A DNA stretch of 64,000 nt from Mesorhizobium sp. SARCC-RB16n (GCF_008520305.1 NZ_ML703263.1:211551-275550); one strand, 5' to 3'; positions 48,872 through 59,006 are shown, numbered from the stretch's first letter. Made by a program: numbers and translations. The notes: generated by a model not told the origin, from the letters alone.

Positions 48872-49975
48872 TCAGACAGCGCGTTCCTTTTTCAGCTCGG
48901 TGCGCGCGAGGATCTCGCGCGCCGCTTCGACAACCGGCTTCACCTCCAGGCGCCAGACGCAGCACGCCTTGCTGGGATCGGTTCGGCGACACAAATCCCT
49001 GGCCACGCAATCGCACGGCATTGACGGCCGAAGCGCGATGCTGGGCACGCCGACAGGTCCCCAGCGCGACGGCTGCGTCAGGCCGAAAAGGCCGACAACC
49101 GGGGTGCCGGCGGCAGCGGCCATATGCATCGGCCCGCTTTCGTTGCCCAGAAACAGCCGAGCCTGTTCCAGGACCGCCAGCAGGCTCTCGAGCGACAGCG
49201 CTCCGACCAGGTCGACCACCGGCGTCGCCGTCCCGGCAACGATCCGTGCGGCGGCTTCACGTTCGCCTGGCCCTCCCACCAGGACCACGCCCAGTCCGGT
49301 TTCGGCCGCAATCTCGTCAATCGCTTCGGCGAACCGTTCCGGCTGCCATTGGCGGCCCTTGAAACTCGCACCGGCATGGACGGCGACGAAGGCGTTCGGG
49401 TGGATATGGTGCCTGCCCAGAAGCGCCAAGGCTTTCGCGGCCTCGAATGGCAACGGCTGGATGCTCGGTACCGTCACGCGCAGATCGATGCCGAGCGCTT
49501 CAAGAGGGGAGAGATAGCGATAGACAAAATGCTGACCGCCAAAACCGAACGGTTTGGCAAACACATTGGCGGGCTGCCGCTCCAGCAGTTTCAGCGGCCT
49601 TTCGGGAGGACTATAGCCGACGCGCGTCTTGGCGTTGACGAAGCCGCTGAGAAGCCGAGAGCTCTTTGAATCGGTCAGGTCGATCGTCAAATCGAACCGG
49701 AAGCCGCGCAGCGCCCGGACTATCGCGTAGAACTCTTTTCCGCGCTCCAGCGGCGTGCCCCGCATGCGAGCCCGCCTGAACGGAACCACCTCGGAAGCGA
49801 TGCCATGCCCAACCACGAAGCTCTCGAAGTGTGCTTCGCAGAGGAACACGATCCTGGCACCTGGGAATTCGAGCTGCAGGTTCCTGGCGAGGGTCGAGGC
49901 GAGAACGATATCGCCTATGAACTTCGTTTGAATGATCAGGATCGAGCGGAACGGAGCGGGTGAGATCTGCAACAT
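48872..49975 (-). CDS. Glycosyltransferase family 9, heptosyltransferase-like
   Basis: The 367-residue protein (from the ATG at 49975) is a GT-B enzyme of the WaaC/WaaF/WaaQ group: SILIIQTKFIGDIVLAST at the N-terminus, AVHAGASFKGRQWQPERFAEAI at the donor site, LVGGPGE and the LFLGNESGPMHMAAAAGTPVVGLFG signature (each quoted in short pieces of the full motif). It likely adds a heptose or related sugar to LPS core. The frame is open to an ATG at 50032; the later start gives the family N-terminus. It is not next to other LPS genes. Confidence 0.85.
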   Translation of the reverse strand: MLQISPAPFRSILIIQTKFIGDIVLASTLARNLQLEFPGARIVFLCEAHFESFVVGHGIASEVVPFRRARMRGTPLERGKEFYAIVRALRGFRFDLTIDLTDSKSSRLLSGFVNAKTRVGYSPPERPLKLLERQPANVFAKPFGFGGQHFVYRYLSPLEALGIDLRVTVPSIQPLPFEAAKALALLGRHHIHPNAFVAVHAGASFKGRQWQPERFAEAIDEIAAETGLGVVLVGGPGEREAAARIVAGTATPVVDLVGALSLESLLAVLEQARLFLGNESGPMHMAAAAGTPVVGLFGLTQPSRWGPVGVPSIALRPSMPCDCVARDLCRRTDPSKACCVWRLEVKPVVEAAREILARTELKKERAV

Positions 49976-50094
49976 CTGTTTCCCGAGACAATTAGCGGTT
50001 ATCCGCAAATTGATCGCATACAATGTCGACATTACGCGATACCGCTAGCACGTTCGCGTGAGTTTTCATACAAAACCGTAAGCTTCGTACCAGT

Positions 50095-52773
50095 CTATCC
50101 ACGCCCCGTCTTCGTTGCCTGCACCGCGGCCTGCGCAGCCGCCAGCCTGGCGATCGGCACACGGTAGGGCGAGCAGGAGACGTAGTCGAGCCCGACTTCC
50201 TCGCAGAAGCGGATCGACGAGGGATCGCCGCCATGTTCGCCGCAGATACCAAGCTTGATGTCGGGCCGGGTCGCCCTGCCCTTTTGCGCCGCCATGCGCA
50301 CCAGTTCACCGACACCGTCAATGTCGAGCGAGACGAACGGATCCTGCTCGATGATGCCCTTCTGGCGGTAGGTTTCCAGGAAGGAGGCCGCATCGTCGCG
50401 CGAGATGCCGAAGGTGGTCTGGGTGAGGTCGTTGGTGCCGAAGGAGAAGAACTCGGCCGACTCGGCAATGACATGGGCGCGGATCGCCGCGCGGGGAAGC
50501 TCAATCATGGTCCCAGTGAGGTAGTCGATCTTGACGCCGCTCTCGTCCATGACGCTCTTGGCGACCGCATCGATGCGCGCCTTCACATAATCGAGTTCCT
50601 TCACGAGGCCGACCAGCGGCACCATGATCTCGGGCACCACCAGCGCGCCGGCTTTCTTGCCGGCCTCGACGGCCGCCTCGAAAATGGCGCGCGCCTGCAT
50701 CTCGGCGATCTCCGGGTAAGACACGGCGAGCCGACAGCCGCGATGACCGAGCATCGGGTTGAATTCGTGCAGTGCCTCGGTGCGCTGCCTGAGCTTGTCG
50801 GGCGACACGTTCATGGCGGCCGCGACTTCAGCGACTTCCGCTTCGGTCTTGGGCAGGAATTCGTGCAGCGGCGGATCGAGCAGGCGGATCGTCACCGGCA
50901 GGCCGGCCATGATCTCGAACAATTCCAGGAAATCCGAACGCTGCATGGGCAAAAGCTTGGCCAGCGCGGCGCGCCGGTCCTTCTCGGTGTCGGCCAGGAT
51001 CATCTCGCGCATGGCGACGATGCGGGCGCCGTCGAAGAACATGTGCTCGGTGCGGCATAGCCCGATGCCTTCGGCGCCGAAAGAGCGCGCCATGCGGGCA
51101 TCGAGCGGCGTTTCGGCGTTGGTGCGAACCTTCATCCGGCGCACCGCGTCCGCCCACTCCATGATGGCGGCGAAATCGCCCGACAATTCCGGCTGCAGCA
51201 TCGCCACGGCGCCCTTGAGCACCTGGCCGTTGCCGCCGTCGATGGTGATGATGTCGCCCTTGCGGAAGGTCTGGCCCATAGAGAGCAGCGTGCCCGCCTT
51301 GTAGTCGACGCGCAGCGAGCCGGCGCCGGACACACAGGGCTTGCCCATGCCGCGCGCGACCACCGCCGCGTGGCTGGTCATGCCGCCGCGCGTGGTCAGG
51401 ATGCCTTCGGCCGCATGCATGCCGTGGATATCTTCCGGACTGGTCTCTATGCGCACCAGGATCGCCTTGCGCCCTTGCGTCTTCAGGTCCTCGGCATCGC
51501 CGGAAGAAAAGACGATCTCACCGGTGGCGGCTCCCGGTGACGCCGGCAGGCCGACGCCGATGACGTCGCGCGCGGCTTTTGGGTCGATGGTCGGGTGCAG
51601 CAACTGGTCGAGCGAGGCCGGGTCGATGCGCGCGACCGCTTCCTCCTTGGTGATCAGTCCGTCCCTGGCCATCTCGACGGCGATCCTGAGTGCCGCCTTG
51701 GCGGTGCGCTTGCCGGACCGGGTCTGCAGCATCCACAATTTGCCGCGCTCGATGGTGAATTCGAGATCCTGCATGTCGCGGTAGTGTTTTTCCAGGCTGT
51801 CGGAAATGGCGACGAAGGACTGGAAGGCGTCCGGCATCAGCTTCTGCAGTGACGGCTTGTCGGAGCCCGCCCCGATGCGCGCCGCCTCGGTGATGTTCTG
51901 CGGCGTGCGGATGCCGGCAACGACATCCTCGCCCTGCGCGTTGACCAGGAACTCGCCATAGAGCTGCTTTTCGCCGGTCGACGGGTTGCGGGTAAAGGCA
52001 ACGCCGGTGGCCGAGGTCTCGCCCATATTGCCGAACACCATGGCCTGGACGTTGACCGCCGTGCCCCAGCTTTCAGGGATGTCGTGCAACCGCCGGTAGG
52101 TGATGGCGCGGTTGTTCATCCAGCTCGAAAACACCGCGCCGATCGCGCCCCAGAGCTGCTCGTGCGGATCCTGCGGGAACGGCTTGCCCAGCTCTTCCTC
52201 GACCTTGGCCTTGTAGAGAGCGATGACGCCTTGCCACTCGATGGCCGTCAGTTCGGTATCGAGTTCATGGCCGAGGCTGGCTTTCTGGTCTTCCAGGATT
52301 TCCTCGAACACCTCGTGATCGAGGCCCATGACGACGTCGGAATACATCTGGATGAAACGGCGGTAGCTGTCATAGGCAAATCGCGCATCGCCGGAATCGG
52401 CGGCCAACGCCTCGACCGTCTCGTCGTTCAATCCGAGATTGAGCACGGTGTCCATCATGCCGGGCATCGACGCCCGGGCTCCGGAACGCACAGAAACCAG
52501 GAGCAGCTTCGACGGGTCGCCAAACCGGCGGCCGGTCAGCCGGCCGATATGGTCGAGCGCGACGGCGACATCGGCTTCCAATCCCGCCGGGTAGGTGCGG
52601 CCATTGGCATAGTAGGCATTGCAGACATCGGTGGTGATCGTAAAGCCGGGCGGCACCGGCAGGCCCAGGCTGCACATCTCGGCCAGATTGGCGCCCTTGC
52701 CGCCCAGCAGATTCTTGTCGCCGGCACGGCCTTCCGCCGCGCCATCGCCAAAGGTGAAAACCCACTTGGTCAT
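50095..52773 (-). CDS. ppdK: Pyruvate, phosphate dikinase
   Basis: PpdK reversibly converts pyruvate, ATP and phosphate to phosphoenolpyruvate, AMP and diphosphate. The 892-residue protein has the N-terminal ATP-grasp domain (GGKGANLAEM, VQAMVFGNMG), the swivelling phospho-His domain (GGMTSHAAVVARGMG, active His in TSHAAV) and the C-terminal TIM barrel with FGTNDLTQTTFG and LGICGEHGGDP. The length is that of bacterial PpdK. In alphaproteobacteria it takes part in gluconeogenesis or C4 metabolism. The gene is monocistronic. Confidence 0.97.
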   Translation of the reverse strand: MTKWVFTFGDGAAEGRAGDKNLLGGKGANLAEMCSLGLPVPPGFTITTDVCNAYYANGRTYPAGLEADVAVALDHIGRLTGRRFGDPSKLLLVSVRSGARASMPGMMDTVLNLGLNDETVEALAADSGDARFAYDSYRRFIQMYSDVVMGLDHEVFEEILEDQKASLGHELDTELTAIEWQGVIALYKAKVEEELGKPFPQDPHEQLWGAIGAVFSSWMNNRAITYRRLHDIPESWGTAVNVQAMVFGNMGETSATGVAFTRNPSTGEKQLYGEFLVNAQGEDVVAGIRTPQNITEAARIGAGSDKPSLQKLMPDAFQSFVAISDSLEKHYRDMQDLEFTIERGKLWMLQTRSGKRTAKAALRIAVEMARDGLITKEEAVARIDPASLDQLLHPTIDPKAARDVIGVGLPASPGAATGEIVFSSGDAEDLKTQGRKAILVRIETSPEDIHGMHAAEGILTTRGGMTSHAAVVARGMGKPCVSGAGSLRVDYKAGTLLSMGQTFRKGDIITIDGGNGQVLKGAVAMLQPELSGDFAAIMEWADAVRRMKVRTNAETPLDARMARSFGAEGIGLCRTEHMFFDGARIVAMREMILADTEKDRRAALAKLLPMQRSDFLELFEIMAGLPVTIRLLDPPLHEFLPKTEAEVAEVAAAMNVSPDKLRQRTEALHEFNPMLGHRGCRLAVSYPEIAEMQARAIFEAAVEAGKKAGALVVPEIMVPLVGLVKELDYVKARIDAVAKSVMDESGVKIDYLTGTMIELPRAAIRAHVIAESAEFFSFGTNDLTQTTFGISRDDAASFLETYRQKGIIEQDPFVSLDIDGVGELVRMAAQKGRATRPDIKLGICGEHGGDPSSIRFCEEVGLDYVSCSPYRVPIARLAAAQAAVQATKTGRG

Positions 52774-52998
52774 GCTTTGCTCTCCGGTTGCAGGAGATTG
52801 GAAAGATTGGCGAAACGGAAAGCTCCACCCGTGTTCGACTTTGGAGCGATATGATGCTGCAGTGCGAAAGGCAAGCGCCGGGCAAGTGCTCGGGTCGCTA
52901 CAATCGATTAAGAAAAAGCCATCCCCCGGGATGCGTCAAAAAGACTTGCTACCGGACGCTTCGACATCTAGAACATAAAGGGAACAAAGAGGTGCATC

Positions 52999-53343
52999 AT
53001 GAAACAGCCTGGAAAACTGGACTATCTGGAAATGCCGGCGACCGGCGGCACGCTGGACCGCCTGAAAGGCTTCTACAGCGCTGCCTTTGGCTGGTCGTTC
53101 ACCGATTATGGACCAACCTATTCGGCCTTTACCGAGGGGCTGGACGGAGGTTTTCAGGCCGATGCGGAGGAAGCGCCGGCCAAGCCGCTGCCCGTGCTTT
53201 ACGGTGAGAATCTGGAACAAACCCTTCGCGCGGTCGAAAGCGCCGGCGGAACTATCGTCAAGCCGATATTCCCATTCCCCGGCGGCCGACGCTTCCACTT
53301 CGTCGACCCAGCCGGTAACGAGCTGGCTGTATGGTCCCAATAG
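52999..53343 (+). CDS. VOC-superfamily (glyoxalase-like) protein
   Basis: The 114-residue single-domain protein has the beta-alpha-beta-beta-beta repeats of the vicinal-oxygen-chelate fold: KLDYLEMPATGG, FYSAAFGWSFTDYG, LEQTLRAVESAGGTIVKP and FHFVDPAGNELAVWSQ. The usual metal-binding His at the first position is replaced (DYLEM), as in the non-glyoxalase members. Function is unknown. ATG preceded by AAAGAGGTG. Confidence 0.85.
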   Translation: MKQPGKLDYLEMPATGGTLDRLKGFYSAAFGWSFTDYGPTYSAFTEGLDGGFQADAEEAPAKPLPVLYGENLEQTLRAVESAGGTIVKPIFPFPGGRRFHFVDPAGNELAVWSQ

Positions 53344-53471
53344 TCGGTTTGTGGGTCATCTGGCGGCAACCGCACTGCTGGTCAGCTGAGCGTGCTAGCG
53401 ATCGCTCATAAGCATTGTGCTTTTCGGCTGCTCTGCTAATAACGCGCCGCACAAGCGACTCTGACGGCTAT

Positions 53472-53546
53472 TGGGGCGTCGCCAAGTGGTAAGGCATCGG
53501 TTTTTGGTACCGACATTCCCAGGTTCGAATCCTGGCGCCCCAGCCA
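53472..53546 (+). tRNA. tRNA-Gln (anticodon UUG)
   Basis: A full cloverleaf can be folded: acceptor TGGGGCG with CGCCCCA, D arm GCCAAGTGGTAAGGC, anticodon loop TTTTGGT with anticodon TTG, and the T arm CAGGTTCGAATCCTG. The discriminator G and a genome-encoded CCA end it at 53546. No integrase or attachment-site duplication is visible nearby. Confidence 0.97.
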
Positions 53547-54047
53547 AGCGCAGACTTCATTTGAGACTGAACCACGTACTGAATCGGCTCTCTTCGAAAC
53601 GCCGCGCCAACCCGCAGATGCATGCGATGCACTGACGCTAAAGCCTGGACCTGACCAAGAAGTGTCACGCTCGGGCGTGCCTTGGCAATCTCGCCAGCCA
53701 CGCAGACCGACCCCTGCTGCACCTGAGCTGTCAAGAGTGCCCTTATTGCGTGCGAGCAATCTTATTCGCAGACATGGCTGGCCGTCAGCACGCTGTCAGA
53801 GCAAGTTGTAGTTGGCCCCTCCATATCTTGTCCCGATGCTTCAAGTTTCCATACCAGCACTTGATCCCATCAGCGTCCTAAATGTGTGCTATTTTTGCTA
53901 CATTTTTCGGCCTTCTGCCTAAAATCTGTGGTTTAGTTACAGCTTAATAATGAAACGTCCACGTTAATTTGCAAGATAGCGAACAAAGTCAGGCGCACGC
54001 TCGGCTGGGGCGCTCTTAAAAAGCGCAGGGGAAACGTGGGTGGGAAA
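53547..54047. other. Intergenic region upstream of the type I secretion operon
   Basis: About 500 bases between tRNA-Gln and the TolC-like gene. The last 180 bases are AT-rich compared with the flanks, consistent with the promoter of the secretion operon. It includes TTTGCTACATTT at 53894-53905, which resembles TTTGCTACTTTG in the protease/adhesin promoter region. No -35/-10 pair is convincing. Short frames here overlap the tRNA and are not credible. Confidence 0.45.
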
Positions 54048-55496
54048 ATGAAGACGACAGGTCTGTCGACCAAGGTCATGGGCGTTGGTCTCTTGATGAC
54101 GGCTACCATGCTGAGCTGCTGGGGCGCGCATGCACTGACACTCAAGGAGGCCATGGCGGTTGCGGTTGAATCCAACCCGGAAATCGGCCAGGCCATAGAA
54201 AACCGTGAGGCAATCGAGTTCGAGCTGCGGCAGGCAAAAGGGCTCTATCTCCCAAGTGTCGACCTGGAGGCATCCACTGGCGCTCGCCGCCTGGACAACT
54301 CCACCCGCCGCGCACTTTCCATCGAGCACGATGCACTTTATCCCGCGGAGACCGATCTGACGGTTTCGCAGACGCTTTATGATAGCGGCGCAAGGCGAGC
54401 CGAACTCAACCGTCAAGCCTCGCGAGTCGATGGCGCTTCATTCCGCGTGCTGGAACGATCCGAGTTTATCGGGCTGTCGGTTGTCCAGGATTACCTGGAA
54501 TACATGCTTCAGGCCTCGATCGTGGCAGAGGCAAAGAAGAATCTGGGCTTTCATCAAGCGATTCTCCATGACATCAAGGAAGGCATAGCAGGCGGCGGGT
54601 TGAACGAAGCCGACCGGCAACAGGCCGAGGAGCGCTTGTTTGCGGCCAAGGCCCGCATGCAGGAGGCCTCCGAGGAGCTCGAGGCCTCGAGGATACGCTT
54701 CTTCAAGACCGTCGGGAAACCTCTGACCAACGCTTCGAGGCCAGGCGATGTTTCCTCTGCGCTACCAAGGTCCCTGGATGACGCGCTGGGCATTGCGCGA
54801 GAGAACAATCCACGCGTTCACATGGCCAATAGCGATATTGCCGCTGCTAGCTCGCTGGTTGACGCCGCTCGGGCGAAATACGGCCCTTCGATCGTCGCCG
54901 AAGGCACTGCCCGGGCCGGATATGACATTGACGGCGACAATGGAGACACGTCTGATCTGCAAGCGCGGCTGGTGCTGCGTTGGAACCTGTACCGGGGCGG
55001 CATCGACAAAGCGAATGAACAGGAGCAAATCCGCCGCGCCAGCGAGCAGCGGCTTGGGCTGCATCAGGTTCTGCGGGAGATCGAAGAAGCAGTTCGCACG
55101 TCGTGGGATCGCCGCTTCCGGCAAGCCGATCTGGCAAAGACCCTGAAGCTGCAAGCCGCCACCAACGAGAAGCTGGTTGCCTCTTATCGCGAGCAGTTCA
55201 AGGTCGGACAGCGCTCGCTGCTCGATGTGCTGGATGCGCAGAATACGCGGTTCAACACAGCGACGCTGGCGGACACCGCGTCATACGCATCCCTCTTTGC
55301 CCAGTATCGGCTCCTGGCAGCGACCGGGCAGTTGCTGAAAACGATGGACATCCATCCGCCAAAGCAGGCCGCGGCCTACGCCAAAGAAGAATTCGCGGTT
55401 CCGCAGATCCCGGACACCGAGACCTATGCGCGGACGCCGTCGGAACAGACGAACGATATACCCTTCGACATCCTTGCCCCGGTCAGGAAAAAGTGA
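54048..55496 (+). CDS. TolC-family outer-membrane channel of type I secretion
   Basis: This is the outer-membrane exit duct of the secretion system. The 482-residue protein has a signal peptide ending around GAHA (residue 30 or so), then TLKEAMAVAVESNPEI, typical of TolC/LapE, long helical stretches with VSQTLYDSGARRAEL, and the repeat half DALGIARENNPRVHMA with LRWNLYRGGIDKAN and GQRSLLDVLDAQNTRF. I chose the ATG at 54048; a GTG at 54036 has an AGGGGA site and is an alternative. It is followed after 38 bases by the exporter ATPase gene. Confidence 0.9.
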   Translation: MKTTGLSTKVMGVGLLMTATMLSCWGAHALTLKEAMAVAVESNPEIGQAIENREAIEFELRQAKGLYLPSVDLEASTGARRLDNSTRRALSIEHDALYPAETDLTVSQTLYDSGARRAELNRQASRVDGASFRVLERSEFIGLSVVQDYLEYMLQASIVAEAKKNLGFHQAILHDIKEGIAGGGLNEADRQQAEERLFAAKARMQEASEELEASRIRFFKTVGKPLTNASRPGDVSSALPRSLDDALGIARENNPRVHMANSDIAAASSLVDAARAKYGPSIVAEGTARAGYDIDGDNGDTSDLQARLVLRWNLYRGGIDKANEQEQIRRASEQRLGLHQVLREIEEAVRTSWDRRFRQADLAKTLKLQAATNEKLVASYREQFKVGQRSLLDVLDAQNTRFNTATLADTASYASLFAQYRLLAATGQLLKTMDIHPPKQAAAYAKEEFAVPQIPDTETYARTPSEQTNDIPFDILAPVRKK

Positions 55497-55534
55497 GCCG
55501 GTGTAAGGGGCGTTGAGGGCCTGGCGGGCGGGTC

Positions 55535-57667
55535 GTGAATCAGCAGCCACATATTCTATCACCCAAGGAGGCGTTCAAGGCCTGCTTTTCGGCGGTCGCC
55601 GCTTATCTCGGCAGGCCGAGCGCGGAGACCGTCCTGTTTGCCGGGGTGCCGATTTCGGACACGCGCATCGAGGTCACCGAGATCCGGCATCTTGCCGAAC
55701 GCATCGGTCTCGAGACCCACGAATTCAACCATCGCGACTTCTTGCGCGGTCGCGTCGATCTTCCGGCAATTCTCTTCCGCGTCAGCCAGTTGCCGATTGC
55801 CCTGCTGGCGGAAATCGACGGCGAAGGGTATCTCACTGCACCGCAGGAAGACGGGCGCACGACCGTCGGCAAATCCGAGCTGGCCGCAAGTTACATCAGT
55901 GGCGGCGTATCCTTCTCGATCACCTATGCCAACGCCACCGAAGGCATGAAGGTCGGGTCGGCGCAGCAGATCGAACGGCGCCATTGGCTGACGGGAACGA
56001 TGGGCGCTTTTTGGCGCACCTATTCGAAGGTCATGCTGTCGGCGATCTTCATCAATCTGCTGGCCATCGCCTCGCCGATCTTCACCATGAACGTCTATGA
56101 CCGAATATTGCCGAACAAGGCGATATCGACGCTCTGGGTGCTGGCAATCGGAATCGGCGCCGTCATTCTCTTCGACCTGCTGCTGAAGACGGCCCGGGCC
56201 TCGCTCATCGACTATGCCGGACGCAAGGCGGACCTGCGAATATCGTATCTGCTGTTCGAGAAGGTGCTGAATTCATCCTTGTCCGCGCGCCCGGGCTCGA
56301 CCGGCGAATATGCCAACCGCGTCACTCAATATGAGTTCGTCAGGGAGTTTTTCACCTCCAACACCATCAGCGTCTTCATCGACACCGCCTTCGTCTTCAT
56401 CTTCCTGCTCGTCATCTACGCGATCGGCGACTGGCTGGTCATCATACCGGCCCTGGCATTCGTGGCGTCGGTAGTCGTCGGCCTCGTCACGCAACGCCGC
56501 ATCGGCAAACGGGTCGCCGCCTCGATGAACGAAGCATCCCAGCGTCAGGCCTTGCTGGTCGAGTCCATCTCAACGCTGGAAACAATCAAGTCGCTGCGCG
56601 CCGAAGCCTATTTGCTGAGGAAGTGGGGCGAGCATTCGAAGAATGCAGCCAACACCTCCGAGAAGATCAAACAGCTTTCGGCGGCGGCCGGCAACATCAC
56701 CCAGGCCATCCAGCAGCTTGTGACGGTCGCCTTGGTCGTGGCCGGGGCCTATGCCTTTTCGGAAGGGCATGTTTCGACAGGAGCCATTATCGGAACGGTG
56801 ATGCTGGCGAGCCGGGCCGTGGCTCCGCTCGGCCAGATCGCGATCACCTTGTCGAGATTTCGCCAGGCCATGCTCTCCTTGAGAATGGTGAACTCCATCA
56901 TGGCCCAACCAGAGGACCGGCCGGACACGGTGGGCTTTGTCAATCGCCCGATCCGCAATGGGGCGATGACGTTCAAGAATGTCGGCTTCGTCTACCCTGG
57001 ATCGGAAAATGAGGTTCTGTCCGGCCTGAACCTTTCGGTGAAGCCGGGGGAGCGCATCGGCATCATTGGCCGCATTGGGTCAGGCAAGACGACGATGGGC
57101 CGTCTGATCGGCAGGCTTTTCCTGCCGAGCTCCGGCGAGCTGCTGCTGGATGGCATCGACATCCGCCAGTATCACCCGTCTGAGGTGCGCGCCGCCGTCG
57201 GAATCGTCGCGCAAGCTGGCGATCTGTTTTCGGGCACCGTGAAGGAGAACCTGCTCATGGCGTCTCCGGAGGCGACCGACGAACAGATCATCGAAGCCGC
57301 AAAAGCCGCCGGCGTCGACGAGTTCGTCTCTCGCCATCCACGCGGCTACGATATGAATGTCGGCGAGCGGGGCACCAATCTTTCCGGCGGGCAGAGACAG
57401 ACAGTGGCGATTGCCCGGCTGCTTTTGACCAAGCCGAAGATCGTCTTTCTGGATGAACCGTCGGGCTCGATGGACCTGGCTTCGGAACGACAGCTGATCA
57501 AGCAACTCAAGACAGCTTTTGATCACAACACGACACTGATCGTCTCGACACATCGCTTCAGCATGCTCGAATTGGCGGATCGCCTTATTGTTATCGAACA
57601 AGGGAAGATAGTTGCCGATGGACCAAAAGAACAAGTCATTCAGGCGCTGCAGAGAACGAATTCCTGA
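55535..57667 (+). CDS. Type I secretion permease/ATPase with C39-like domain (LapB-like)
   Basis: This inner-membrane ABC exporter drives secretion of the adhesin. The 710-residue protein has an N-terminal C39-like domain (about 10-135) that resembles the LapB group and appears to lack the protease Cys-His pair, then six membrane helices (150-440), then the ATPase with Walker A GRIGSGKTT (from 512), NLSGGQRQT, IVFLDEPSGSMD and STHRFS. The start is a GTG at 55535. It lies 38 bases after the TolC-like gene and 49 bases before the HlyD gene, with a hairpin in that gap. Confidence 0.92.
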   Translation: MNQQPHILSPKEAFKACFSAVAAYLGRPSAETVLFAGVPISDTRIEVTEIRHLAERIGLETHEFNHRDFLRGRVDLPAILFRVSQLPIALLAEIDGEGYLTAPQEDGRTTVGKSELAASYISGGVSFSITYANATEGMKVGSAQQIERRHWLTGTMGAFWRTYSKVMLSAIFINLLAIASPIFTMNVYDRILPNKAISTLWVLAIGIGAVILFDLLLKTARASLIDYAGRKADLRISYLLFEKVLNSSLSARPGSTGEYANRVTQYEFVREFFTSNTISVFIDTAFVFIFLLVIYAIGDWLVIIPALAFVASVVVGLVTQRRIGKRVAASMNEASQRQALLVESISTLETIKSLRAEAYLLRKWGEHSKNAANTSEKIKQLSAAAGNITQAIQQLVTVALVVAGAYAFSEGHVSTGAIIGTVMLASRAVAPLGQIAITLSRFRQAMLSLRMVNSIMAQPEDRPDTVGFVNRPIRNGAMTFKNVGFVYPGSENEVLSGLNLSVKPGERIGIIGRIGSGKTTMGRLIGRLFLPSSGELLLDGIDIRQYHPSEVRAAVGIVAQAGDLFSGTVKENLLMASPEATDEQIIEAAKAAGVDEFVSRHPRGYDMNVGERGTNLSGGQRQTVAIARLLLTKPKIVFLDEPSGSMDLASERQLIKQLKTAFDHNTTLIVSTHRFSMLELADRLIVIEQGKIVADGPKEQVIQALQRTNS

Positions 57668-57674
57668 ATGAACA

Positions 57675-57701
57675 ATTATATCGGGCTGAAACCGATATAA
57701 T
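57675..57701 (+). promoter_or_regulatory. Perfect 10-bp hairpin between exporter and HlyD genes
   Basis: ATTATATCGG (57675-57684) is exactly complementary to CCGATATAAT (57692-57701), loop GCTGAAA. No U-run follows, so it is not a standard terminator. It lies 15 bases before the HlyD ATG, next to its GAGG ribosome site, and may modulate stability or translation, or be a protein-binding palindrome. Confidence 0.55.
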
Positions 57702-57716
57702 AATGAGGCGTTGGAA

Positions 57717-59006
57717 ATGCTTGCCAGGGAAGACCGACCGCCGCTTTTCGCGACGGCGTCCATATTCATCATAGCGGCGCTCTTCGTCGCTTTTGTCGCT
57801 TGGGCATCGTTCGCCGAAGTCGACGAGATCGCGCGTGGCGACGGCAAGGTCATACCGGCCTCCAAGACGCAGGTCATCCAAGCCAGTGAACCGGGTGTCG
57901 TTCAGGAAATCGCTGTAAAGGTGGGGCAGGTCGTCAGGAAGAACGACCTCATCATTCGTCTCGACAACACATTGAACACGTCCAGCCTCGGCGAACAGCA
58001 GGCCAAGGCGCGGGCGCTGCAAACACGTATCGCCAGGCTTAAATACGAACAGAGCGGCAACATCACCGGATCATTTCCGTGCCCGCAGGACATTCAGTCG
58101 GTGGCGCCGGAAATCTGCGACAACGAGCAAAACCTCCTCGTTGCCCGGCGCGAAAACTTCGACAACAAGCTGTCGGTGCTCAAGTCGCGCCTCGACCAGC
58201 GCGAAAAGGAACTCGACGAGGCGAACGCCAATCTCGACCGCCTGACGAAAAACCTGGCTGTGAGCGACCAGCAGGCGACGCTGGTCGAGGCGATGGTCAA
58301 GAAAGGTCTGATGGCAAGGACCGAGCAGCTCAAGGTCGAGCAGCAGCAGACCGAACTCAACGGCCAATTGAACCTGGCCGGCGAGACCATGAAGAAGGCC
58401 AAGTCCGCGATCACCGAGGCGCAGCTCCAGGTCGAGGAACTCGGGCTGCAGTTGAAGCAGGAAGCGCTCGATGACCTGACGCAGGCCTTGGCCGATCTTT
58501 CAGTGGTGGACGAAACCATTCGCGGCGCGACCGACAAGGTCGCGCGAACGGATATCCGCTCTCCGGTGGATGGTATCGTCAACACGATGGAGCTGAACAC
58601 CGTCGGCGCCTTCGTCCAGCCGGGTACCGTCGTAGCCGGCATCGTCCCCACTTCCGAGACATTGCTGGTGGAAGCGCGTGTTTCGCCCCGCGATGTCGCC
58701 TTTATCCGCCCCGATCAGGATGCCTTGATAAAAGTCACGGCTTACGACTTCTCGATCTTTGGCGGCATCGAAGGCAAGGTCTCCAACATAACTGCGGACA
58801 GCCTGGTCGATCAGAAGACGGGCGAGCCCTATTATCAGGTGCGTGTTTCAACCGAGAAATCGACACTGGAGCGAGACGGAAAGGCATATTCGATCATCCC
58901 CGGGATGATCTGTTCGGTGGATATCAAGACCGGACGCAAGACGATCCTGAGCTACCTGCTGAAGCCGATCAACAAGGCGCGTCAGGAGGCAATGAGTGAG
59001 CGGTAG
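57717..59006 (+). CDS. HlyD-family periplasmic adaptor of type I secretion
   Basis: This membrane-fusion protein bridges the ABC exporter and the outer-membrane channel. The 429-residue product has one N-terminal membrane helix (about 10-32), a lipoyl-like half with GVVQEIAVKVGQVVRKNDLI, a long alpha-hairpin coiled coil (about 90-265), and the C-terminal barrel with DIRSPVDGIVNTMELNTVG and TSETLLVEARV, typical of HlyD/LapC. The ATG at 57717 has GAGG 8 bases upstream, preferred over the TTG at 57711. It overlaps the regulator gene by 11 bases. Confidence 0.93.
   Translation: MLAREDRPPLFATASIFIIAALFVAFVAWASFAEVDEIARGDGKVIPASKTQVIQASEPGVVQEIAVKVGQVVRKNDLIIRLDNTLNTSSLGEQQAKARALQTRIARLKYEQSGNITGSFPCPQDIQSVAPEICDNEQNLLVARRENFDNKLSVLKSRLDQREKELDEANANLDRLTKNLAVSDQQATLVEAMVKKGLMARTEQLKVEQQQTELNGQLNLAGETMKKAKSAITEAQLQVEELGLQLKQEALDDLTQALADLSVVDETIRGATDKVARTDIRSPVDGIVNTMELNTVGAFVQPGTVVAGIVPTSETLLVEARVSPRDVAFIRPDQDALIKVTAYDFSIFGGIEGKVSNITADSLVDQKTGEPYYQVRVSTEKSTLERDGKAYSIIPGMICSVDIKTGRKTILSYLLKPINKARQEAMSER

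Noticed and set aside
53472-53546. tRNA-Gln as an integration site for a mobile island
   Set aside because: No integrase gene and no direct repeat of the tRNA 3' end were seen downstream; the adhesion locus looks native.
53436-53759. Small minus-strand frames overlapping tRNA-Gln
   Set aside because: They cross the tRNA on the opposite strand, lack ribosome sites and have no protein-like pattern.
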